Origin: JBJGXI01 sp045635475
Lineage (GTDB): Bacteria > Bacillota > Bacilli > Bacillales > Amphibacillaceae
Direction of reading: 5' to 3'
DNA: 28,900 nt
NCBI RefSeq assembly: GCF_045635475.1
Contig: NZ_JBJGXI010000060.1
Span: 1 to 28,900, forward strand
Position numbers and translations under genes: made by a program
In this document: positions 1 through 6,711 of the stretch, piece after piece
Layout: the number at the start of each line of letters is the position of its first letter
How positions within the stretch are numbered: the first letter of the stretch is position 1
The notes under the pieces: model-generated
What the model was told of the DNA's origin: nothing
Database searches by the model: none
The model's input: the letters and a program-made list of their open reading frames with translations, nothing else

Positions 1-77
1 ATGAATCGCTCTTAAGTTCTGTAATCGTCACATAGGAGATGGGTATGCCATGGGAACAGGTGCATTGTCCTAAAATT

Positions 78-108
78 AGAAGCATTCTTTGACATCAGAA
101 CCGACCGT
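78..108. repeat. REP-like dispersed element, copy 1
   Basis: This stretch matches 25 of 31 bases with 10100-10130 and shares the core AGCATTCT followed by TCAGAACCG. Motifs with GAACCGTCCC are, from general knowledge, common as short intergenic repeats in Firmicute genomes and are sometimes linked to IS200-like REP transposases; no such transposase lies in the window. The element sits just upstream of the DUF2254 gene, so part of it may be transcribed as leader. The assignment to a repeat family is inference. Confidence 0.4.
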
Positions 109-172
109 ATGTCTCAATTCACCCAATTTCGGGTAAACATATATAAATAGACGTTCTGAAGGAGAGATTTCG

Positions 173-1468
173 GTGAATCTTACGAAGATATGGATTAGCA
201 TTCGCGATAGTTTTTGGTTTGTACCTGCTGTGTATAGTGTGGTTGCACTTTTGTTAGTTATACTGTTTAATGCTACCGATATATGGCTTGTTTCTCGTTA
301 TAGCGAGCAGATTCCTGATATTCTTGAGACCGATCAAGATATCGCAAAAGCTTTATATGCTGGATTGTTAACCGCTATTTTGACGATGACTACGATTAGC
401 TTTTCCATCATTATGGTTGTACTTACTACATACTCTACACAATTCTCACCTCGTACACTACAGGACTTTATGCGCAGTAGAATGACGCATCATGTACTTG
501 GTGTGTTTTGCTTTGGATTTATTTTTGCGTTAATTTATTTGTTATTAATCGGCGAACAAGATACGTTTCTTGGCCCAATTATTATGGCCATCATCGCAAT
601 CATCTGTCTTGCCTTTTTTGTTTACTTTATCCACCATGCCGCCCGCTGGCTGCAGGTAAACAATTTGATTGATATCATTCATACGGATAGCTCTAGAGTA
701 ATTGAAAATACATATAAGCAAGGTACATTTGATGAATACCAGACTTGGATGGAAGGAGATGTTACGCGAATCAAACAGCAGTCTTCATTGGAGTACCGGG
801 CGAAACAGACAGGGTATGTCCAATCAGTAGAATGGGCCCCCATGGTGCGTTGGGCAAAAAGAAATAGCTGTGTGGTTGAGTTGCACGTTCAAATTGGTGA
901 TTTTGTGATGAAAGACTTACCGATCGCAAGCTTGTATGCGGAAGAAAAACTGGAAGAAGAAACGAATAGTTTTGCTACACATATTGTCATTGGTACCGAA
1001 CGGACTGATTTGCAAGACATCGAATTTCTTATTCAAAAACTAGTGGAAATAGCCGTCAAAGCAATTTCTCCATCAATCAACGACCCGCATACGGCCATTA
1101 ACAGTATCAATCGTATCGGCTCAAATCTACTACAACTTGGCAAGGTGCATAAAGATATTCGCTTTATTACGGATGAAGATGATAAGTTACGTATAATCAA
1201 GCATCCGAAGCGATATGAGGATTTTTTATATAAATCTTTTTATCAGATTGTCCACTATGCGAATGGTGATGTATCGATCTATTACAGCTTAATTGAAGTG
1301 CTATATAAACTATCTCTGGCAAGTGATCAGGAAATCCAGCAAAAAATATGGTCGTTTCACTATTATATTGTCGATGCAATTGAATGGGATACGTTGTTGC
1401 CAAAGGATAAGCAGCATTTAGAAACGATCTATGAGAAGTTTAAGCAATACTACGGTGTGGATGAGTAA
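173..1468 (+). CDS. DUF2254 family membrane protein
   Basis: A 431-residue predicted integral membrane protein of the DUF2254 family, whose molecular function is not established. About four membrane segments are visible in the first 160 residues (roughly 15-37, 60-85, 108-128 and 135-157), followed by a long soluble C-terminal part that contains the family-typical stretch AISPSINDPHTAINSINRIG near residue 300. The start is GTG at 173, chosen because GGAGAG at 161-166 lies at the right distance and no better start is near. Length agrees with the family (about 400-450 residues). The gene stands alone, and I see no clear terminator after it. Family membership is fairly sure; any role (channel or transporter-like) would be a guess. 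Confidence 0.85.
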   Translation: MNLTKIWISIRDSFWFVPAVYSVVALLLVILFNATDIWLVSRYSEQIPDILETDQDIAKALYAGLLTAILTMTTISFSIIMVVLTTYSTQFSPRTLQDFMRSRMTHHVLGVFCFGFIFALIYLLLIGEQDTFLGPIIMAIIAIICLAFFVYFIHHAARWLQVNNLIDIIHTDSSRVIENTYKQGTFDEYQTWMEGDVTRIKQQSSLEYRAKQTGYVQSVEWAPMVRWAKRNSCVVELHVQIGDFVMKDLPIASLYAEEKLEEETNSFATHIVIGTERTDLQDIEFLIQKLVEIAVKAISPSINDPHTAINSINRIGSNLLQLGKVHKDIRFITDEDDKLRIIKHPKRYEDFLYKSFYQIVHYANGDVSIYYSLIEVLYKLSLASDQEIQQKIWSFHYYIVDAIEWDTLLPKDKQHLETIYEKFKQYYGVDE

Positions 1469-1672
1469 GGCATTAAGTTAGTATGACGATTGATAGCATC
1501 TGTTCGAATAGCTCCGCAGAAAACAGTTGTATCAGATAGAACAATCAAGTGGGTGTAGAGGAACTCATCTTCTTCGACCTCCCCCTGCTTTGTATTGCAT
1601 TCATCAAATTTGGACTCAATATTCTCTTTGTCATTTGTCCTTATTCACATCTAGTATAATTTTATCGAAAAA

Positions 1673-1855
1673 TTATTTTCGGGCATTTAAATCTTCTAAT
1701 TCACTTTCTATCTCATCATTAGGAACTTTTCTATCTTCTATATCGAAAATTTCTAATTTTTTCGTGATTTTAGTAAGTTTTCTATTGTTGTCAATTACAC
1801 CAAATAAGCAAAAGATCAATAGCGCAATAATTAAGATATCCATAACTACAACCAT
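1673..1855 (-). CDS. Small single-pass membrane protein
   Basis: A 60-residue protein with one N-terminal membrane helix (about residues 5-22) followed by a charged, probably helical tail rich in K, E and D. It is preceded by a strong ribosome binding site (AAGGGGGGAT, about 1861-1870) eight bases before the ATG at 1855, which is the main reason for believing it. The same plan (one N-terminal helix, then a charged coil) recurs in the 42-residue protein at 28670-28798. Such micro-proteins are frequent in Bacillaceae and mostly uncharacterised. No function can be assigned. The overlapping plus-strand reading frame has no usable ribosome binding site and was discarded. Confidence 0.65.
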   Translation of the reverse strand: MVVVMDILIIALLIFCLFGVIDNNRKLTKITKKLEIFDIEDRKVPNDEIESELEDLNARK

Positions 1856-1862
1856 TTTCTAA

Positions 1863-2487
1863 TCCCCCCTTTTCATTAAAGTTGTAATAGTTTAGTCAAT
1901 TTCATAATACTGATTTCCAGGCTACCCGCATCCATATATAGTCGGATTAAACCATCTCTGAACTATATATGGATGCGGATAGTTGTATAAGGTAATTATA
2001 AAATTGACTCAGTTACTAACATTTATATTTTAGCATAAAATTCCAATGATTTTTCTTAAATGTTGGTGAACACTCGGTTAAACCAGCACGTAACTAACCA
2101 CACCAAATCAAGTTTTTAAAGGCAATCTCTAAACATTATCCAGGTACAAATGCACGCAATTTAATTGAATATTTGTAACCCGAATCCATCTTATATGATT
2201 GTTTCCATTGACATCGCCCCCTTACATTGTCTATTGTATTACGAGGGGTCTTTGGTATGCATAAACTTAGCAGTAGCTCCGGCAACCGTTGTGAGAGATC
2301 TGTAGTTTATCTTGGGTGATGTTAAACCTTTCATCGTCTATCAGATAGCCAATGAACGTCTTCATCCCAACGTTTTTAAAAGGAACCTATAAGTTATTTC
2401 CACGGATATTGAGTAAAATTTTAATAACTACCAATATTAACTCTAGGACCTATTGGGATAATCATTGCAGTTTTAAAGGAGAATTAA
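1863..2487. other. Gene-poor intergenic stretch with a large inverted repeat
   Basis: No convincing gene is seen in these 625 bases. The one clear structure is the inverted repeat at 1922-1982, listed separately. The stretch 2190-2350 read on the minus strand gives short open segments in two frames that could be a decayed gene, but no family could be recognised. The last ~100 bases are presumably the leader and promoter of the BCCT gene, which has the ribosome binding site AAAGGAG just before its ATG at 2488. Confidence 0.5.
1922..1982. repeat. Perfect 17-bp inverted repeat (long hairpin)
   Basis: The arms CCGCATCCATATATAGT and ACTATATATGGATGCGG are exact reverse complements separated by 19 bases. 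After one C/A mismatch the pairing continues for three more bases (CTA/TAG), giving a stem of about 21 positions. Neither side is followed by a T-run, so it does not look like an intrinsic terminator. It could be a miniature repeat, a structured RNA leader or a binding site; the sequence alone does not decide. Confidence 0.6.
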
Positions 2488-4008
2488 ATGAAGAAAATAT
2501 CTAGCGTTTTTTGGATAACAATTGCGCTTGTATTTGTAGCAGTTATGTTCGGGTTTTCGCTTCCTGAAGATTTTAAAGAAGTAACAAACAATATACAAGC
2601 TTTCATTACATCAACTTTTGGTTGGTATTATCTTATTTTAGTTACACTTTTAGTTATTTTTTGTATCTTTCTTATTTTCAGTCCTCTAGGAGCCATTAAA
2701 CTCGGAAAGCCCGATGATAAGCCTGAGTTTTCAACAGCAACATGGTTTTCTATGCTGTTTAGTGCCGGTATGGGGATTGGACTTGTTTTCTGGGGAGCAG
2801 CAGAACCGCTTTTCCACTTTATTACTCCACCACTAGCAGAGGGTGGCACAAATGCTGCGAACAAAGAAGCGATGAGATATGCTTTTTTCCACTGGGGTAT
2901 TCATGCTTGGGCCATTTATGCAGTTGTTGCTTTGGCGTTAGCATATTACAAATTCCGAAAAGGAGAACCCGGTTTAATTTCAGCAACATTGAAACCTGTT
3001 TTAGGAAAAAGCATGGAAGGACCATTAGGAAAAGCTGTTGATGTGATTGCTGTATTTGCAACAGCAGTTGGTGTCGCAACCACCCTAGGATTTGGCGCAG
3101 CTCAAATCAATGGAGGTTTAGCTTACCTCACTGATATACCAAACAATTATACTGTACAAGCTATCATCATTCTTATTGTTACAGTATTATTTATGATCTC
3201 AGCCTGGTCTGGTTTGGGTAAAGGAATTAAATATTTAAGTAACACAAATATGATCTTAGGTATCGGATTAGTTGTTTTAATGTTTTTCATTGGACCTACC
3301 GTTTTCATTCTTAATGTTTTTACAGATTCACTTGGTGGGTATATTCAGAATCTTATAAGTATGAGTTTTCGAATTGCTCCTTTTAACTTAGAAAATAGGG
3401 GTTGGATTAATGACTGGACGATTTTCTATTGGGCATGGTGGATGTCGTGGGCACCATTCGTTGGCATATTTATTGCCCGTGTTTCACGCGGAAGAACCAT
3501 TCGTGAATTCTTATTCGGGGTACTTTTACTACCTTCACTTGTGAGTTTCTTATGGTTTTCCATATTCGGTAGTTCGTCCATTGAAGCTCAAAAATCTGGA
3601 TTGATTGATTTAACACAATTTAAAACAGAGGAAATATTATTCGCAACCTTTAGTCAGTACCCCGGAGCAGGTATCCTGTCCATCGTAGCAATTCTGTTGA
3701 TCAGCACATTCTTTATAACATCTGCTGACTCAGCAACATTCGTTCTTGGGATGCAAACAACCTACGGGTCACTCACACCGCCAAATAGCGTAAAATTAAC
3801 TTGGGGAGTTGCCCAGTCTGCTATCGCTTTAATTTTATTATATAGTGGTGGACTAAAAGCGCTGCAAAATGCCGCAATTATTGTAGCATTACCTTTTTCA
3901 ATTATCATATTGCTGATGATGCTTTCTCTTTATCGATCATTAGCAATAGAGAAAAAGGAATTAGGACTTTATTTGAAGCCTAAAAGGAAGAAAGATAAAA
4001 TAAATTAA
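2488..4008 (+). CDS. BCCT family transporter, probable glycine betaine carrier (OpuD-like)
   Basis: A 506-residue secondary transporter of the betaine/choline/carnitine family, which takes up compatible solutes, usually with sodium, for osmoprotection. About twelve membrane segments are visible. The glycine-rich stretch AGMGIGLVFWGAAEP (about residues 93-107) resembles the sodium-coupled betaine carriers, and the BCCT signature DWTIFYWAWWMSWAPF with its tryptophan box lies near residues 308-323. The C-terminal tail is short and lysine-rich, unlike the long osmosensing tail of corynebacterial BetP. ATG at 2488 follows AAAGGAG. The gene is monocistronic and ends in a strong hairpin terminator. 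Betaine as substrate is inference; choline, carnitine or ectoine cannot be excluded. Confidence 0.9.
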   Translation: MKKISSVFWITIALVFVAVMFGFSLPEDFKEVTNNIQAFITSTFGWYYLILVTLLVIFCIFLIFSPLGAIKLGKPDDKPEFSTATWFSMLFSAGMGIGLVFWGAAEPLFHFITPPLAEGGTNAANKEAMRYAFFHWGIHAWAIYAVVALALAYYKFRKGEPGLISATLKPVLGKSMEGPLGKAVDVIAVFATAVGVATTLGFGAAQINGGLAYLTDIPNNYTVQAIIILIVTVLFMISAWSGLGKGIKYLSNTNMILGIGLVVLMFFIGPTVFILNVFTDSLGGYIQNLISMSFRIAPFNLENRGWINDWTIFYWAWWMSWAPFVGIFIARVSRGRTIREFLFGVLLLPSLVSFLWFSIFGSSSIEAQKSGLIDLTQFKTEEILFATFSQYPGAGILSIVAILLISTFFITSADSATFVLGMQTTYGSLTPPNSVKLTWGVAQSAIALILLYSGGLKALQNAAIIVALPFSIIILLMMLSLYRSLAIEKKELGLYLKPKRKKDKIN

Positions 4009-4020
4009 CTATAATTAATA

Positions 4021-4069
4021 AAAACGATAGTTGAACAGGTTGTTTGCCTGCTTCATCTATCGTTTTTTT
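4021..4069 (+). terminator. Intrinsic terminator of the BCCT gene
   Basis: The arms AAAACGATAG and CTATCGTTTT pair, with additional inner pairing CAGG/CCTG, and a run of seven T follows. It starts 12 bases after the transporter stop codon. Confidence 0.85.
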
Positions 4070-4263
4070 GGGGTCGGTTATTGGAGCTACACGTTACTTG
4101 TCACTTTTCATATAGCGTTTGGTATGTATAAAACCAAAGCTAAAAACATAAGCACGTTGGAATAGGGAATGGATTTTTTTAACCAACTTTTTGTAGAAAT
4201 ATGTTTTATTAAGTTATTTACGCGGAACTGTCCTGTATAACAAATAATTAGGAGGAGATAAAC

Positions 4264-4608
4264 ATGACAAAATTTAAATTACTACTACTGAGTATCCCTC
4301 TTAGTGCAGGGTTAATACTAACAGGTTGTTCAACAAATGATGCGCAAGAACCTGATCCTAGTGAAGAACCTTCTGAAGAAATGGAATTAAATGAAGAAGG
4401 TAATGCTGGCGCAGATGCTGAAGAGCCTGATCTTGACGAAGAACCTTCTGAAGAAATGGAATTAAATGAAGAAGGTAATGCCGGCGCGGATGCTGAAGAG
4501 CCTGATCTTGACGAAGAACCTTCGGAAGAAATGGAATTAAATGAAGAAGGTAATGCTGGCGCGGATGCTGAAGAGCCTGATCTTGACGAAGAACCTTCGG
4601 AACAATAA
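4264..4608 (+). CDS. Acidic lipoprotein made of 25-residue tandem repeats
   Basis: A 114-residue secreted lipoprotein of unknown function. The signal peptide ends in a lipobox with LTGC (cysteine 22). From residue 33 the mature part consists of three nearly identical 25-residue repeats beginning [SD]EEPSEEMELNEEGN and a partial fourth (DEEPSEQ), so almost the whole exposed chain is Glu/Asp-rich and contains almost no positive charge. At DNA level the unit is 75 bp (4360-4434, 4435-4509, 4510-4584, then a partial), with only a few synonymous differences, which points to recent expansion or gene conversion. AGGAGGAGAT precedes the ATG. A matching minus-strand frame is a shadow of the repeats. 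Binding of cations or a cell-wall spacer role would be speculation. Confidence 0.85.
   Translation: MTKFKLLLLSIPLSAGLILTGCSTNDAQEPDPSEEPSEEMELNEEGNAGADAEEPDLDEEPSEEMELNEEGNAGADAEEPDLDEEPSEEMELNEEGNAGADAEEPDLDEEPSEQ
4360..4605 (+). repeat. 75-bp coding tandem repeat, 3 full units plus a partial
   Basis: Three units of exactly 75 bases and a 21-base remainder follow each other without spacer, in frame with the lipoprotein gene. Differences between units are at third positions (for example GCA/GCG, TCT/TCG), so the protein repeat is essentially unchanged. Copy number is likely to vary among strains by slippage or recombination. Confidence 0.9.
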
Positions 4609-4668
4609 ATATTAAACAGAAGGTATAGAATAATTTTCAAGAATAACTTAGCAAGGGAACCATGGTTT

Positions 4669-4702
4669 ATATAGGGGATGATTATACTATCGTCCCCTAT
4701 AT
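4669..4702 (+). terminator. Probable terminator after the repeat lipoprotein
   Basis: The ten-base arms ATATAGGGGA and TCCCCTATAT are perfect complements and are followed by TTAAT, a weak T-tract. It lies 60 bases after the lipoprotein stop codon. It may be bidirectional, serving also the converging small membrane gene that ends at 4811. Confidence 0.55.
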
Positions 4703-4810
4703 TTAATGAATCAGGATCTAATTTGGCTTTATACTACTATTAATCATGACCAATACTCGCCCGTAGCACTTCGAAGTACAAATTTCATTTAGAAATATCT
4801 AGCAAGTTAC

Positions 4811-5101
4811 TCATTCTAGAAATAGTTCCAAAAACGTAATAACATAATACATGAAAAAGAAATACAGTGCTTTAATAATTAAAAAAGTTACCAAAGTTAT
4901 GATGAAGTTCTTTACAGTAGTTTGTTTAAGCTGTACGTAGTAACTTATTCCCCATATAACGTAAAGCAGCAAAATAGATATATTTTCTGCTATATAAGGA
5001 TCATCTTGAGGAACGAAATGCATTCCAAAATACATAAAAAACCCTAATACTAATAAACCCAGAAGTAATATTATGTTAGTAATATGAATTACTTTTCTGA
5101 T
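4811..5101 (-). CDS. Small three-helix membrane protein with a probable ATC start
   Basis: The frame encodes about 97 residues with three membrane segments. The first ATG is at 5035, but it has no ribosome binding site and falls at the end of the first hydrophobic helix. Upstream in the same frame the helix continues (VIHITNIILLLGLLVLGFF), and it begins at ATC 5101, which lies seven bases after a strong GGAGG at 5109-5113. So either ATC is used as a very rare start, or the ancestral ATG was lost and the gene is damaged. No family was recognised. If only ATG 5035 were used the product would be 74 residues and would lack most of helix 1. Confidence 0.5.
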   Translation of the reverse strand: MRKVIHITNIILLLGLLVLGFFMYFGMHFVPQDDPYIAENISILLLYVIWGISYYVQLKQTTVKNFIITLVTFLIIKALYFFFMYYVITFLELFLE

Positions 5102-5230
5102 AACCCCACCTCCATGACGGTTAAAATGCTAGCACTCACATTCCGTGTTTCTGATAGTTTAACAAATAACCCCAATTACTTTTCCCCATTGTACCATTAC
5201 CGCCTATTTCATTCGGCAGTCTGGCTAAAA

Positions 5231-5875
5231 TCACTTCATATATTGCGCAACTAACTCATAGCACCTTTCTCTCGTAAGCGTTGCTTGTGTCGCCACATAT
5301 TCTAATGACTCATACGAACCACCTTGATATTTTAGTGATGCTTCTTTTGCAGCTTCATCTCTGTGTTTGACCCAGTTGCGCTGTTCTTCCCTCAGTTCAT
5401 CCATTTGTTCTTTACTAAGCTGTTCCTTCAGGACACCGTAGATTTCGTTCAACTCATCGTCCCATTTTTTATACCTTTCCGACTCTTGTTTCTCCAACTC
5501 TACCATCGTTGTTCCAGATTCAGCATTCTGATCTGCCTCTTCCATTTCACTCAGTTTCTTGGAATATTCATCCCTTTTACTTTCGGTGGTTTCAGAATCA
5601 TTGTTACTGGACTCTAGCTCTTCTTCGTTTAAATTTTCAGATGAAGTATCTTCTTGATCATTTTGGTCGGTGTTATTCGTGTTTTCTACTGCATTTTCAT
5701 CTGTATCTGCTGAATCATTATTAGTTGAGTTGCCATCTTCCTGTTGTGTAGAGTTGTTGTTTGTTGACTCGTTATTTGATTCAGCACTTGACGCATCAGC
5801 TGAGTTGTCACACGCAGCCACTGTAACCAATGCTGCAATAAGCATTACTGTTAAGATCTTTCTGTTAGTTTTCAT
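5231..5875 (-). CDS. Lipoprotein with C-terminal LprI (DUF1311) domain
   Basis: A 214-residue lipoprotein. The signal peptide ends at VAAC (cysteine near residue 22). A low-complexity linker rich in N, S, D, E and T spans roughly residues 25-110. The last ~100 residues resemble the LprI/DUF1311 domain: W-x-D-x-x-LN-x-[IV]Y, then LREEQRNWVKHRD, then YQGGS and a T-x-x-R-x-x-x-L ending. In mycobacteria LprI has been described as a lysozyme inhibitor; for Bacillaceae members the role is untested. The acidic linker suits display beyond the cell wall. It stands alone with about 280 bases of AT-rich upstream sequence. Domain call fairly sure, function inferred. Confidence 0.75.
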   Translation of the reverse strand: MKTNRKILTVMLIAALVTVAACDNSADASSAESNNESTNNNSTQQEDGNSTNNDSADTDENAVENTNNTDQNDQEDTSSENLNEEELESSNNDSETTESKRDEYSKKLSEMEEADQNAESGTTMVELEKQESERYKKWDDELNEIYGVLKEQLSKEQMDELREEQRNWVKHRDEAAKEASLKYQGGSYESLEYVATQATLTRERCYELVAQYMK

Positions 5876-6160
5876 AAATTAGACTCCTTCATATCTGATA
5901 ATATAATTGTTATTAACCTACATCGAAAAACTGCCATTTTAGATTAACATATATGAAATATTTTAACATAAAGTTACACATACTCTATACCGCATCTTTC
6001 ACATCGATATTACCTTAACAGGAATTATGCGTTATTATTATTGATTTGAAGGCGAGGTTCAACAATTGTTTGAAATGAGATAGGAGTCAATTGGTGACTA
6101 TTAAAACAAAATGTTTATTATATAGGTAGAGATATACTCGAGAGAAAGGTGGTGGAACAA

Positions 6161-6420
6161 ATGGCTATTCGTAAAGAATATTTATACAGAATGGTGGAAT
6201 CTTTAAACAAGAAGATAAGAAAGCAGCATTTGACTTCATGGAATTCTTAATTGAGCGTTCAAAAATCAATAAGCCTAAATCATGGTAAACAATTGATCAA
6301 TTAGAAAGTGATAACAACCCGTTAACCAAAGAAGAATCCGAGCAACTAGAATGTAAAGACGGATATATTTCAGGGGAGGATGCAAAGCGTGAATTCGGAC
6401 TACAAGTTGATTTACCATAA
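6161..6420 (+). pseudogene. Decayed type II antitoxin gene (partner of a RelE-type toxin)
   Basis: ATG 6161 follows GGTGGTGG and opens MAIRKEYLYRMVESLN, but the frame must shift near 6221-6225 to continue EDKKAAFDFMEFLIERSK. A TAA then interrupts after KPKSW, and the frame resumes with LTKEESEQLE and YISGEDAKREFGLQVDLP to the natural stop at 6418-6420. The reconstructed ~85-residue protein looks like the antitoxin usually found just before RelE/ParE toxins in Bacillaceae. With one frameshift and one nonsense change it cannot give a full product. The call rests on remembered family sequence. Confidence 0.65.
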
Positions 6421-6605
6421 ATCCGCAGTTTAATTCATAGCTAAATTAGATAAAAATTCTCAAGAAATAATTGTAACTGTTAAAAGGACTCTTATCAATT
6501 CCGCCAAAAGGAGATATTAAGCGTTTAAAAGTGCATAGAGGTTTATATAGGCTAAGAATCGGAAATTATATCGAAGCAGTTGGAAATCGTGGAGATATTT
6601 ATTAA
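6407..6605 (+). pseudogene. Decayed RelE/ParE-family mRNA interferase gene
   Basis: This overlaps the antitoxin remnant, as such pairs normally do. The frame LIYHKSAV is broken by TAA at 6431-6433, continues FIAKLDKNSQEIIVTV, then shifts to LSIPPKGDIKRLKVHRGLYRLRIGNY, the typical RelE core. The ending VGNRGDIY follows directly, although intact toxins have about 15 more residues between, so an internal deletion is likely. At least three lesions mean that the toxin is dead. Loss of both partners together is the expected decay path for such a pair. Confidence 0.7.
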
Positions 6606-6619
6606 TAGTATTTTATGTT

Positions 6620-6655
6620 ACTCTCTAGACTACTGTAGAGAGTATTCTTTTCTTC
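6620..6655 (+). terminator. Terminator after the decayed toxin-antitoxin pair
   Basis: The arms ACTCTCTA and TAGAGAGT (8 bp, 8-base loop) are followed by ATTCTTTTCTT. It starts 15 bases after the toxin remnant and has survived the decay of the genes. Confidence 0.65.
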
Positions 6656-6662
6656 GAATTAT

Positions 6663-6694
6663 GGGGAGGGACAAGTAAAATAGTTCCCCTCCCC
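6663..6694 (-). terminator. GC-rich hairpin downstream of the GH3 gene
   Basis: GGGGAGGG and CCCTCCCC form an 8-bp GC stem, located 18 bases beyond the end of the glycosidase gene on its strand. It lacks a good T-run, so termination may be weak or may rely on the next hairpin at 6620-6643. Confidence 0.35.
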
Positions 6695-6711
6695 TAAAAT
6701 CATTCTCAGAC

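Noticed and set aside
1527..1862. A 111-codon plus-strand frame.
   Set aside because: No ribosome binding site and AT-driven composition. The minus-strand 60-residue gene in the same place has a strong ribosome binding site and a plausible membrane plan.
2190..2350. Possible decayed gene on the minus strand (KTFIGYLIDDERFNI, then another frame with TVAGATAKFMHT).
   Set aside because: Too short and no recognisable family; a recombinase or transposase origin came to mind, but no catalytic motif is visible.
4248..4640. A 130-codon Ser-rich repeat frame on the minus strand.
   Set aside because: It is the exact antisense of the lipoprotein tandem repeats, has no ribosome binding site and arises from the repeat composition.
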